From the NCBI GenBank assembly GCA_016934225.1, contig JAFGTH010000212.1, positions 1-9,397 on the forward strand: 9,397 bases of DNA. Direction: 5' to 3'. A model generated the notes under the pieces. The model had not been told where the DNA came from, searched no databases, and saw only the letters and a program-made list of their open reading frames with translations. This document shows positions 1 through 6,128 of the stretch, one piece after another. How positions within the stretch are numbered: the stretch's first letter is position 1; each line of letters opens with the position of its first letter. A program made the position numbers and the translations under genes. The DNA comes from Lentisphaerota bacterium (GTDB lineage: Bacteria; Verrucomicrobiota; Kiritimatiellia; UBA8416; JAFGTH01).

Positions 1-1
1 C

Positions 2-298
2 TATGTCACCAAACGGAGTCCTGAAAGCAAAGTGATTTGCGCGAACTCAACTCCAATGTACCGCACCGATCGTCACGGCGAACTTGATTCCAAGACTGAT
101 CGAGTGCGTGAACGGAACAGAATCATGCAGGAATTGGCAACCAAACACCGTTTTCCTCTCAACGATTTGTTTAATTGTGTGTTGAACCATGTGGAGTACT
201 ACTTGGAGGATGGCGTGCATTTTACTGCCGACGGACAGAACGTTCTGAGTAAGCAGGTGGCTCGAGCAATTCTGGAGTTGGACAATCGCAAAACTTGA
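2..298 (+). CDS. SGNH/GDSL-family hydrolase, C-terminal part (5' end outside window)
   Basis: The frame is open from base 2 with no upstream stop, so this is the last 98 codons of a gene that begins before the window. Two features point to the SGNH/GDSL esterase-lipase fold. A hydrophobic strand ending in ICANSTPM resembles the strand before the last catalytic block. DGVHFTADG then matches block V, with Asp at 209-211 and His at 218-220 forming the D-x-x-H half of the Ser-Asp-His triad. The final helix (QNVLSKQVARAIL) is the usual end of this fold. In the family, the serine nucleophile and oxyanion Gly/Asn lie in the N-terminal part, which is not visible. Members remove acyl or acetyl groups from carbohydrates, lipids or cell-wall polymers; the substrate cannot be told here. 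A GTG at 32 is only an internal codon. Confidence 0.8.
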   Translation, partial: YVTKRSPESKVICANSTPMYRTDRHGELDSKTDRVRERNRIMQELATKHRFPLNDLFNCVLNHVEYYLEDGVHFTADGQNVLSKQVARAILELDNRKT

Positions 299-365
299 CA
301 CGATTCCGTGCGTCGTCAAGGATGAAGTACGAAACAAAAGCTTTTTTAACGGCGCATTGAAATGC

Positions 366-388
366 CGATCGGATGCGATCGTTTTATT
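366..388 (+). terminator. possible weak intrinsic terminator after the SGNH hydrolase gene
   Basis: A 6-bp perfect stem (CGATCG at 366-371 and 376-381) closes a 4-base loop (GATG) and is followed by TTTTATT. It lies 68 bases after the hydrolase stop codon and well before mscL. The stem is short, so this could be chance. The rest of the 238-base gap (299-536) holds a possible promoter and no convincing gene. Confidence 0.4.
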
Positions 389-426
389 GGCGTGTTTAGG
401 TCGTGTCGAATTAACTTTACGAATGC

Positions 427-455
427 TTGAAAACTGGAATGTGTTCTTTTGCAAT
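427..455 (+). promoter_or_regulatory. possible sigma-70-type promoter for mscL
   Basis: TTGAAA (427-432) and TGCAAT (450-455) are separated by 17 bases and match the -35 and -10 consensus at 5 and 4 of 6 positions. Initiation near 462 would give a leader of about 75 bases. It sits downstream of the possible terminator at 366-388, which fits a new transcription unit. The match is modest and other AT-rich placements exist. Confidence 0.3.
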
Positions 456-536
456 TGAAAGGAATTAATGCGGGGAAAACCGTGTTGTTAAGAAACGATT
501 AATCAGTAATCAAATATGCTTAAAAAGGTGACTGTT

Positions 537-899
537 ATGAGTATCCTGAGTGAATTCAAAGAGTTTGCAGTAAAAGGTAATGTCGTGGATATGGCTGTCG
601 GTATTATCATAGGCGGAGCGTTTGGGAAAATTGTAACGTCTGTGGTCAACGATGTGATTATGCCGCCCATCGGTTTGTTGCTCGGGGGCGTGAACTTTAC
701 AGACCTGGCGATTACCCTCAAGAAAGCGGTAATGGCGGCTGACGGCGTTACTGTTCAGACGGCGGCGGTCATGTTGAACTACGGCAAGTGTATCCAGACC
801 ATAGTTGATTTTCTGATAGTTGCATGGGCGGTTTTTCTTCTTGTGAAGGCTTTGAACTCATTACGGCGTAAACAAGAGGCGATAGAAAAGAAGGCATGA
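537..899 (+). CDS. mscL: Large-conductance mechanosensitive channel MscL
   Basis: MscL is a homopentameric inner-membrane channel that opens under membrane tension to release solutes during hypo-osmotic shock. The 120-residue product aligns without gaps to the Escherichia coli N-terminus (MSIIKEF...), here MSILSEFKEFAVKGNVVDMA. TM1 is about residues 15-45 and includes the pore-lining glycine motif (VGIIIGGAFGKIV) and the IMPPIGLL turn. A periplasmic loop follows, some residues longer than in E. coli, then TM2 at about 78-104 (QTIVDFLIVAWAVFLLVKAL). The ATG at 537 is chosen over 516 because AAGGTG (525-530) lies 6 bases upstream and the family N-terminus matches there. The product stops at the basic segment after TM2 (RRKQEAIEKKA), so the C-terminal helical bundle seen in E. 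coli (136 residues) appears absent. The DUF481 gene starts 35 bases downstream, probably co-transcribed. Confidence 0.96.
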   Translation: MSILSEFKEFAVKGNVVDMAVGIIIGGAFGKIVTSVVNDVIMPPIGLLLGGVNFTDLAITLKKAVMAADGVTVQTAAVMLNYGKCIQTIVDFLIVAWAVFLLVKALNSLRRKQEAIEKKA

Positions 900-934
900 A
901 CCGGAGAAAAAACACGAGAGGGGATAACAAACAC

Positions 935-1666
935 ATGAAGAAAGCATTTGTTGTAGTAATCTGTATCTGTATGGTTCACCTTGTGGCTGTTGCGCAGGAA
1001 CAAGAGGGATCCTTCAAAAGCGCCTTAAGCATTGGCGTTACGTTGACGGACGGTAATAGTGAGACATTGTTGGCAAACGGATCCCTTGTGACAGAGGGTA
1101 AGAATGACGGTTTCGGATCAATCCGAGCCGGTTTGGAAGCAAATTACGGCGAAAGCACTATTGCATCCAATACAGAAACAACTGTCGAAAATCTTCGCGC
1201 TTTTGTCAACGTGCAGAAAACTCTCAGTCCTATGACATTCATATCCGTTAATGGAGAGGTTCTGTATGACAGCGTTGCGCAAATTGACTATCGCGCCACA
1301 TTGGGGCCGGGCTTGGGGGTATATCTGATTAAGAACGACAAGACATCGCTCTTTCTTGAAGTCGGCCCTTCATATGTATGGGAGGAGGTTTCGGATGTCG
1401 GCGATGATTACCTTGCGTTGCGACTCACAGAACGTTATGATTATACAATCAGCAAAACATCCAGATTATGGCAATCACTGGAATATTTGCCCAGAGCCGA
1501 TGATTTTGACGACTACCTGTTGAATGCGGAGTTCGGCGCAGAGGCTGACATCACTGCGAGTCTGAAGTTGCGGCTTGTTTTGCAAAACAAGTATGACAGT
1601 ACGCCCGGAGCTGGCTTGGAAGAGAACGATCTCACATTGATTACCGGCCTTAGCATGCCGCTTTGA
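935..1666 (+). CDS. DUF481 (YdiY-like) outer-membrane beta-barrel protein
   Basis: This 243-residue protein begins with a Sec signal peptide (MKK, then a hydrophobic core to residue 18), with likely signal-peptidase I cleavage after AVA at 18-20. The mature part is rich in alternating-hydrophobicity strands. It carries DUF481-like segments: DYRATLGPGLGVYLI (118-132), LEVGPSYVWEE (141-151) and a terminal strand with END-LTLITGL (229-239). DUF481 proteins are small predicted outer-membrane barrels, sometimes annotated as salt-induced; their function is poorly known. ATG 935 is preferred because it gives a normal signal peptide and has a GAGAGGGG element about 11 bases upstream. The in-frame ATG at 896 overlaps the mscL stop, has only a 1-base spacer after AAGG, and would bury the signal peptide. 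The final residue is Leu rather than the aromatic often found at barrel C-termini. The gene probably shares a transcript with mscL, ending at 1691-1732. Confidence 0.8.
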   Translation: MKKAFVVVICICMVHLVAVAQEQEGSFKSALSIGVTLTDGNSETLLANGSLVTEGKNDGFGSIRAGLEANYGESTIASNTETTVENLRAFVNVQKTLSPMTFISVNGEVLYDSVAQIDYRATLGPGLGVYLIKNDKTSLFLEVGPSYVWEEVSDVGDDYLALRLTERYDYTISKTSRLWQSLEYLPRADDFDDYLLNAEFGAEADITASLKLRLVLQNKYDSTPGAGLEENDLTLITGLSMPL

Positions 1667-1690
1667 TGTGTTGTTGAAGGCATCACGATT

Positions 1691-1732
1691 GCAGAAAGGC
1701 GCCAATGGATCTCCGTTGGCGCCTTTCTGCTT
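1691..1732 (+). terminator. Strong hairpin terminator, probably bidirectional
   Basis: Arms 1691-1705 and 1716-1730 form a perfect 15-bp stem around a GGCGCC core. One G-U and two G-C pairs extend it to leave a 4-base loop (1709-1712). The core is flanked by AGAAA on the left and TTTCT on the right, so either strand gives a GC-rich stem followed by a U-rich tract. It lies 24 bases after the DUF481 stop and separates the mscL-DUF481 unit from argS. Confidence 0.8.
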
Positions 1733-1768
1733 GTGATATCCTGCGTTGTTGGGTTATAGGACATAGGT

Positions 1769-3505
1769 ATGAGTGTTCCCGCGACAAATGTTTTGAGCGA
1801 TGTTCTGTCGGAATGGATGAAAACCATGTTTGAATCCACGTTTACGGATGTCAAATATGATTTCTCTCAAATTACCGTTGTTCCAACCGGCGACAGCCAA
1901 TTTGGCGAATTTCAATGCAACAACGCAATGGCTATGGCTAAGGATTTGAAAAAGTCCCCTCGACAAATAGCTCAATCCGTTGTCGAAGGCATTGATTTGC
2001 ACGAAAGCGTTGAAAAAGTGGAAGTGGCCGGGCCTGGATTCATTAACATCTATTTAAAGACTAAGTGGATGTCGTCAGCGTTGACAGAGATGGCGGGCCG
2101 TGATGATCTATGCGTTCCGAGAATAGGGCATGGGCATACCGTCGTCATTGATTACTCAAGCCCCAATGTCGCCAAACCGATGCACATTGGCCACATTCGT
2201 TCCACGATTATCGGTAACTCCATAGACAGAATGCATAGGTTTCTAGGATACAAGGTGATTTCAGACAATCATATCGGCGATTGGGGTACGCAATTCGGTA
2301 TCATTATTATGGGATATCGTCATCTGCTCGACAAAGTTGCGTTGGAATCCTCGCCAATTGAGGAGCTTGAGCGAATCTATGTCGCCAGTTACGAGAAGGG
2401 AAAGGCCGACGAGGAATGGATGGATAAATGTCGAGCGGAACTGGTCAAACTGCAAGCCGGCGACGTGGAAAACATGCAGCTCTGGCGACAATTCGTCGAA
2501 CTTAGCCTCGGAGAATTTGAAAGAATATACAAGCGGCTTGGCGTATCGTTCGATCATGTGAGAGGCGAGAGTTATTACAGGGACCGGCTCGGGGATGTGG
2601 TCGCTGAATTGAAAGAACGCGGACTTGCGACAGAGAGCGAAGGCGCGATAGTGGTGTTTCTTGACGATGAGAAGTTGCCTGCATGCATTGTTCGCAAGAG
2701 CGACGGCGGGTACAACTACGCGACGTCCGATCTTGCGACGGTAGAGAGCCGTGTCGCTGCGTATTCTCCGGAGAAAATAATCTATGTTACCGATGAAAGA
2801 CAGCAACTGCACTTCAGGCAGATCTTTGCCATATGCAGAAAGATGGGCGTACGGGTGGAATTGCATCATGTGTGGTTTGGACTAATGCGTCTTCCAGACG
2901 CCACTTTTTCGACTCGGGAAGGCAATGTCATCAAACTTGAAAAACTTCTTGATGAAGCGGAACGCAGATCGCTTGCAATTGTGAAGGAATCGAGTCCTAA
3001 TATGCCGGAAGAGCAGCAGAAGGCAGTAGCACGTTCGGTTGGAATTGGAGCGGTAAAATACGCCGATCTGAGCCAAAATCCTCAAAGTTTAGTGACGTTC
3101 ACATGGGACAAAGCATTGGCCCTTGACGGCAATTCAGGTCCATACCTGCAATATGCTTACGCGCGAATTGCCAGTGTACAGGACAAGTACGCCGAACGCT
3201 TTCCCAATTCGAATATTAAAAAATATCCGATTGAGCTGATTGAGCCGGTGGAACGGGATTTGGCAGTGAAGCTTCTACAATTCCCGGAAACGGTTCTTCG
3301 CGCGACGCTCAGTTACAAACCCAGTAGCGTAGCAGAGTATCTTTATGATCTTGCCAAAACATACAGCACGTTCTACCAGAATGTTCCCTTTCTTAAGGCC
3401 GAACCAGGTGTTAGAGAGAGCCGTGTGCGTCTCTGCAGCGTTGTCGCTAAAGTTTTGAGGAAGGGATTGGAATTGTTGGGGATTGAGACGCCTGATCGAA
3501 TATAA
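1769..3505 (+). CDS. argS: Arginyl-tRNA synthetase (class I)
   Basis: ArgRS is a cytoplasmic class I enzyme that charges tRNA-Arg with arginine using ATP. The 578 residues are full length. The N-terminal tRNA D-loop-recognition domain is at about 1-110 (FGEFQCNNAMAMAKDLKKSP). The Rossmann catalytic core follows, with HIGH as H139-H142 and the ArgRS hallmark DNHIGDWGTQFG at about 166-177. A DALR-type anticodon-binding domain runs from about 457 (GPYLQYAYARIASV) to an ending LGIETPDRI that closely matches other ArgRSs. The KMSKS loop is replaced by STREGN (381-386), a known bacterial ArgRS variant and not damage. VTDERQQLHF and the arginine-site region look intact. The ATG at 1769 has TAGGA 7 bases upstream. 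The gene follows a strong terminator, so it needs its own promoter, which I could not place confidently. It is convergent with the lipoprotein gene; the 132 bases between them (3506-3637) show no clear terminator. Confidence 0.98.
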   Translation: MSVPATNVLSDVLSEWMKTMFESTFTDVKYDFSQITVVPTGDSQFGEFQCNNAMAMAKDLKKSPRQIAQSVVEGIDLHESVEKVEVAGPGFINIYLKTKWMSSALTEMAGRDDLCVPRIGHGHTVVIDYSSPNVAKPMHIGHIRSTIIGNSIDRMHRFLGYKVISDNHIGDWGTQFGIIIMGYRHLLDKVALESSPIEELERIYVASYEKGKADEEWMDKCRAELVKLQAGDVENMQLWRQFVELSLGEFERIYKRLGVSFDHVRGESYYRDRLGDVVAELKERGLATESEGAIVVFLDDEKLPACIVRKSDGGYNYATSDLATVESRVAAYSPEKIIYVTDERQQLHFRQIFAICRKMGVRVELHHVWFGLMRLPDATFSTREGNVIKLEKLLDEAERRSLAIVKESSPNMPEEQQKAVARSVGIGAVKYADLSQNPQSLVTFTWDKALALDGNSGPYLQYAYARIASVQDKYAERFPNSNIKKYPIELIEPVERDLAVKLLQFPETVLRATLSYKPSSVAEYLYDLAKTYSTFYQNVPFLKAEPGVRESRVRLCSVVAKVLRKGLELLGIETPDRI

Positions 3506-3637
3506 TATGGTTTTGCGTCATAGACAAGAAGACTACCTCGAAACACGCAAGCTGGAAACATCAAAACGGGATTCTGTATGAGGCTTTCGTTGTTCAATAG
3601 TTAGGATTTGACGGATTGACTTCTCAGCATATTCGGC

Positions 3638-4576
3638 TCACTTGAAAGTTGTGACGACTTTCTGCTTTGTTTCCAGTTTCATGCCGGGAATATCTTTGAG
3701 TTGTGAGAATATTTCTGCCTGCGATTGGCCGCCACCCGTAATGGCATCCGGGTCCATCAGTTCTCTGCCCTTTTCGGTAGCCATGATGATGTCCATATTC
3801 ATTTCCAGCAGGACTATTCTTTGATTTCCCTTGTTTGTCTTATAGGCATATGTTGCATCCGTTTTAACGTCGGCACCTTCGACTTCAATCACAAAACTCA
3901 TTGTCATTCCCTGAAACAGTTTCTGCATGGCTTCTTCTCTGCTTGTAACAGGGCCGTAGCCTGCGGCCATCATCATCATGGCCAGTTGTGGATCAATCGC
4001 TTTCGAATCCGGTTTGGGTTTTGATATTGGCGCTGTTTGTGTTGTGGGGTAAGATGGAATATTTATAGTTAGAGTGTTGATGGGCCCTTTTGAAAACTTA
4101 AATCCGAATGATCGTTCGTCTGCATCTTTTCCGAAGTTTTTTCCGGCATGTGTGCCGATCATTGCTTTGTCAGAAGGATTCATGGATTTCATGCCGAAAT
4201 GAACATTATTGATATCGGTAAAGGAATATAAAGCGACGGATCCTTTTGCGCCGTCGCGATCATACGGTTTTGCCCTGTCGAACGTGACGCCGTTGCCGTA
4301 ATTACCAGCTTCATTCTTAAGCGACTCCTCGTCGAAAAAAATATTATCCGGTATTGACGACGCTGTTCCGACTGCCTGTTGTTGGTACATTTTCATCTGC
4401 GACATCTGTTTTTCAAGCAATGGAACGATTTGTTTTGCAAACTGCCTTGTGACAAGAATGGTTCCGGATCCGTCGCTCCTGACCTTGATGAGCACTGTGT
4501 TTTTCACGCACCCGGCGGTGAGCATGCACGCAGTAAAAATTAATGGTATAGCTTTCAATTTGCTCATGAAACGCAT
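3638..4576 (-). CDS. Predicted lipoprotein of unknown function
   Basis: The 312-residue product starts with a lipoprotein signal peptide: basic n-region MRFMSKLK, hydrophobic core, then LTAGC with Cys23 as the likely lipidated residue. The next segment (VKNTVLIKVRSDGSGTILVTR) is a beta-hairpin-like strand pair typical of many envelope lipoproteins of the form charged-DGSGT. A Met/Gln-rich stretch (EKQMSQMKMYQQQ) and a flexible Pro/Lys linker near 180-200 (QTAPISKPKPDS) follow, and then a C-terminal domain predicted to mix alpha and beta (MSFVIEVEGADVKTDATYAY). I do not recognise the family; the start faintly recalls LppM-like domains, but that is a guess. The ATG at 4576 has AAGGAG 8 bases upstream. 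The gene lies 124 bases downstream of the ATP-cone kinase on the same strand but has a promoter of its own, so it is probably expressed independently. Confidence 0.85.
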   Translation of the reverse strand: MRFMSKLKAIPLIFTACMLTAGCVKNTVLIKVRSDGSGTILVTRQFAKQIVPLLEKQMSQMKMYQQQAVGTASSIPDNIFFDEESLKNEAGNYGNGVTFDRAKPYDRDGAKGSVALYSFTDINNVHFGMKSMNPSDKAMIGTHAGKNFGKDADERSFGFKFSKGPINTLTINIPSYPTTQTAPISKPKPDSKAIDPQLAMMMMAAGYGPVTSREEAMQKLFQGMTMSFVIEVEGADVKTDATYAYKTNKGNQRIVLLEMNMDIIMATEKGRELMDPDAITGGGQSQAEIFSQLKDIPGMKLETKQKVVTTFK

Positions 4577-4608
4577 GAGTGGGTCTCCTTGTTATTTGTT
4601 GACAATGC

Positions 4609-4636
4609 AGTATATACCCGGATCTTTTGACGGCAA
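4609..4636 (-). promoter_or_regulatory. Probable sigma-70-type promoter of the lipoprotein gene
   Basis: Read on the minus strand, TTGCCG (4636-4631) and TATACT (4614-4609) have a 16-base spacer and match the consensus at 4 and 5 of 6 positions. Initiation near 4602 gives a 26-base leader that contains the AAGGAG SD. No intrinsic terminator for the upstream kinase gene is evident in 4637-4700, so read-through may also contribute. Confidence 0.5.
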
Positions 4637-4700
4637 GAACCGAATATACAGTCTTTTTTAGTTAACAACCTATTCGTTTTTTCAATCCGGGGCAATATCA

Positions 4701-6047
4701 TCAGTATTTATATTTACTACCGCCAATGAATTCGCGGAGCAGCGAATCATGTGGAATACATGAATCATCTTTCATGGCGCGTATCGGTTTGAGCAGTGCA
4801 TAAACACGGTTTGCCCGTATGTGTGCGTCGAGCCGTAACGGGTCGTCTTGATATTTGTTTCTGGCACGGGAGATGTATTTGAACAATTTATGTCGAAGGA
4901 CAGGCAGTTCATAAGGCAGGGCGCTGTTAATTATGCAGTCTGCATGCTTGATGAACGGAATAATGTTATGAAACTCGCTTCGTCGTACGTAGTGCCAGTG
5001 GGTCAACGTCTGTATCGGTTTCAGGTTGCGGTGATCTTTGTCGCGTATCATTCGCCGTAACAGCCGGTTATCAGCCCAACGCATGAATGTTCCATCGTCT
5101 GCGCGAAATTGGTCGAGGGTCTCAATATACAACTTGAATTTGTTTTCCGCAGGAACGCTCGACGTCATTCCTTCGTATAAACCGTGCAGGCTGTCAATAA
5201 GAAGTATTTCATTCCTGTCCAGTTTGAATTCATGAGCGTTGTCCTTTCTAATTCCTGTTTTGAAATTGTACTGTGGTGTCATGACTGTTTCGCCTTTTAA
5301 AAGCTGCGCAAGATGCGTGTTGATCAGTTCCAGGTCCAGCGCTTCCGGACGTTCGTAGTCATAATCACCGAGATCGTCACGGGGATGTTTATTCAAATCG
5401 AAGAAATAGTTGTCAATATTGATGGTTCGGAATCCCATGCCTGCTTTTTTAAGTTGTTCACTTACCTTGATGGTGGTGGTGGTTTTGCCTGATGCCGAAG
5501 GTCCTGCGACTATAACGATCCTGATTTTTTTTGAACCTTCGAGTATGGCGTTTGCTGCAAGATTCACCTCTTCTTTGTATCTTTGATCGGCGTCGGCAAC
5601 AAGCGCTGGAAATTTTCCGCGCGAAATAGTTCGGTTCAGATCCTGTACGGAGCCGCAGGAGTGGTCCATATTCCATCTTAAAACCTCGTAGAGCTTCCTG
5701 TAGGGGACATTATCGGTTACCTCGAATTCATACGCACGTGCCGCTCTGGCTCTTGCTCTTTGATGACGATAGATGATATAATTTCGAGCAATGGCGGTAT
5801 GGTGTGACTCCATAAGAGAGTTTTCGACGACATCCTGGATGTCTTCGACAGTTGGCATTATCTCGGCGCCGTATGCGGACACAAGGGCGGCTTCCACTTT
5901 TTCGCTCATTGACTCCGCCAGTTTCAGATTAGGTTTGCCGGTAGATGCCGTTGCTTTAAGAATCGCAGTATTTATTCTGCCGCGATCGTATTTGACGATT
6001 GTTCCGTCTCTTTTGATTATCCGTGAAATTGGACAAGGATTACTCAT
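4701..6047 (-). CDS. ATP-cone domain fused to a uridine-kinase-like P-loop nucleoside kinase
   Basis: The 448-residue protein has two recognisable modules. Residues about 6-102 form an ATP-cone: RIIKRDGTIVKYDRGRI at the start and VEDIQDVVENSLME...IIYRHQRARAR at the end, the pattern of the regulatory domain of NrdA/NrdD reductases and NrdR. Residues about 175-400 are a P-loop kinase of the uridine kinase/phosphoribulokinase superfamily. It has Walker A GPSASGKT (182-189), NIDNYFFD (210-217, D212 the probable base), YDYERPEALD (229-238), MTPQYNFKTGIR (257-268), Walker-B-like ILLIDSLHGL (281-290) and lid arginines RLLRRMIRD (328-336). The linker (SVQDLNRTISRGK) and tail (HADCIINSALPYELPVL) resemble, from memory, bacterial nucleoside kinases that usually carry a TGS plus ThrRS-like N-terminus instead. 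It probably phosphorylates a nucleoside under (d)ATP control; the substrate is unknown. No SD precedes ATG 6047, and an in-frame stop (6062-6060) rules out an earlier start. It is divergent from pcnB. Confidence 0.88.
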   Translation of the reverse strand: MSNPCPISRIIKRDGTIVKYDRGRINTAILKATASTGKPNLKLAESMSEKVEAALVSAYGAEIMPTVEDIQDVVENSLMESHHTAIARNYIIYRHQRARARAARAYEFEVTDNVPYRKLYEVLRWNMDHSCGSVQDLNRTISRGKFPALVADADQRYKEEVNLAANAILEGSKKIRIVIVAGPSASGKTTTTIKVSEQLKKAGMGFRTINIDNYFFDLNKHPRDDLGDYDYERPEALDLELINTHLAQLLKGETVMTPQYNFKTGIRKDNAHEFKLDRNEILLIDSLHGLYEGMTSSVPAENKFKLYIETLDQFRADDGTFMRWADNRLLRRMIRDKDHRNLKPIQTLTHWHYVRRSEFHNIIPFIKHADCIINSALPYELPVLRHKLFKYISRARNKYQDDPLRLDAHIRANRVYALLKPIRAMKDDSCIPHDSLLREFIGGSKYKY

Positions 6048-6056
6048 GAGTAATAG

Positions 6057-6085
6057 ATACTACTTATCGGTATTAAACAGTTCAA
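6057..6085 (-). promoter_or_regulatory. Possible promoter of the ATP-cone kinase giving a near-leaderless mRNA
   Basis: On the minus strand TTGAAC (6085-6080) and TAGTAT (6062-6057) are exactly 17 bases apart, each matching 4 of 6 consensus positions. The expected first base is about 6050, only 3 bases before the ATG at 6047. This fits the lack of an SD in front of the gene. The elements are imperfect and the region is AT-rich. Confidence 0.4.
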
Positions 6086-6092
6086 TATTGAT

Positions 6093-6122
6093 TTGATTTG
6101 ACATGTGTCTGTCGGCTATTGT
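6093..6122 (+). promoter_or_regulatory. Possible promoter of pcnB giving a leaderless mRNA
   Basis: TTGATT (6093-6098) and TATTGT (6117-6122) are 18 bases apart, each matching 4 of 6 consensus positions. The expected first base is 6129, the A of the pcnB ATG. An exact TTGACA at 6098-6103 overlaps it, but the spacing to TATTGT is only 13. The gene has no SD, so a leaderless transcript is plausible but unproven. Confidence 0.35.
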
Positions 6123-6128
6123 TCGTAA

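Noticed and set aside
47..454. Minus-strand frame of 135 codons at the left edge
   Set aside because: It lies antisense to the SGNH hydrolase block V, would start at TTG, and has no purine-rich SD.
468..491. Tiny frame MRGKPCC with an AAGGA upstream, in the presumed mscL leader
   Set aside because: Seven codons with an SD of short spacing are expected by chance; no attenuator-like structure follows it.
896..937. ATG 896 overlapping the mscL stop as the start of the DUF481 gene
   Set aside because: It would add 13 charged residues before a clean signal peptide and has a spacer of only one base after AAGG.
1731..1759. TTGTGA-17-TTATAG as an argS promoter
   Set aside because: Initiation would fall near 1766, inside or beyond the SD at 1757-1761 that best explains the argS start, so the two readings conflict.
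2261..2869. Minus-strand frame of 202 codons inside argS
   Set aside because: It is antisense to conserved ArgRS catalytic sequence and looks like an artefact of codon bias.
2909..2926. Loss of the KMSKS motif in ArgRS as a sign of inactivity
   Set aside because: STREGN-type replacements at this site are normal in many active bacterial ArgRSs.
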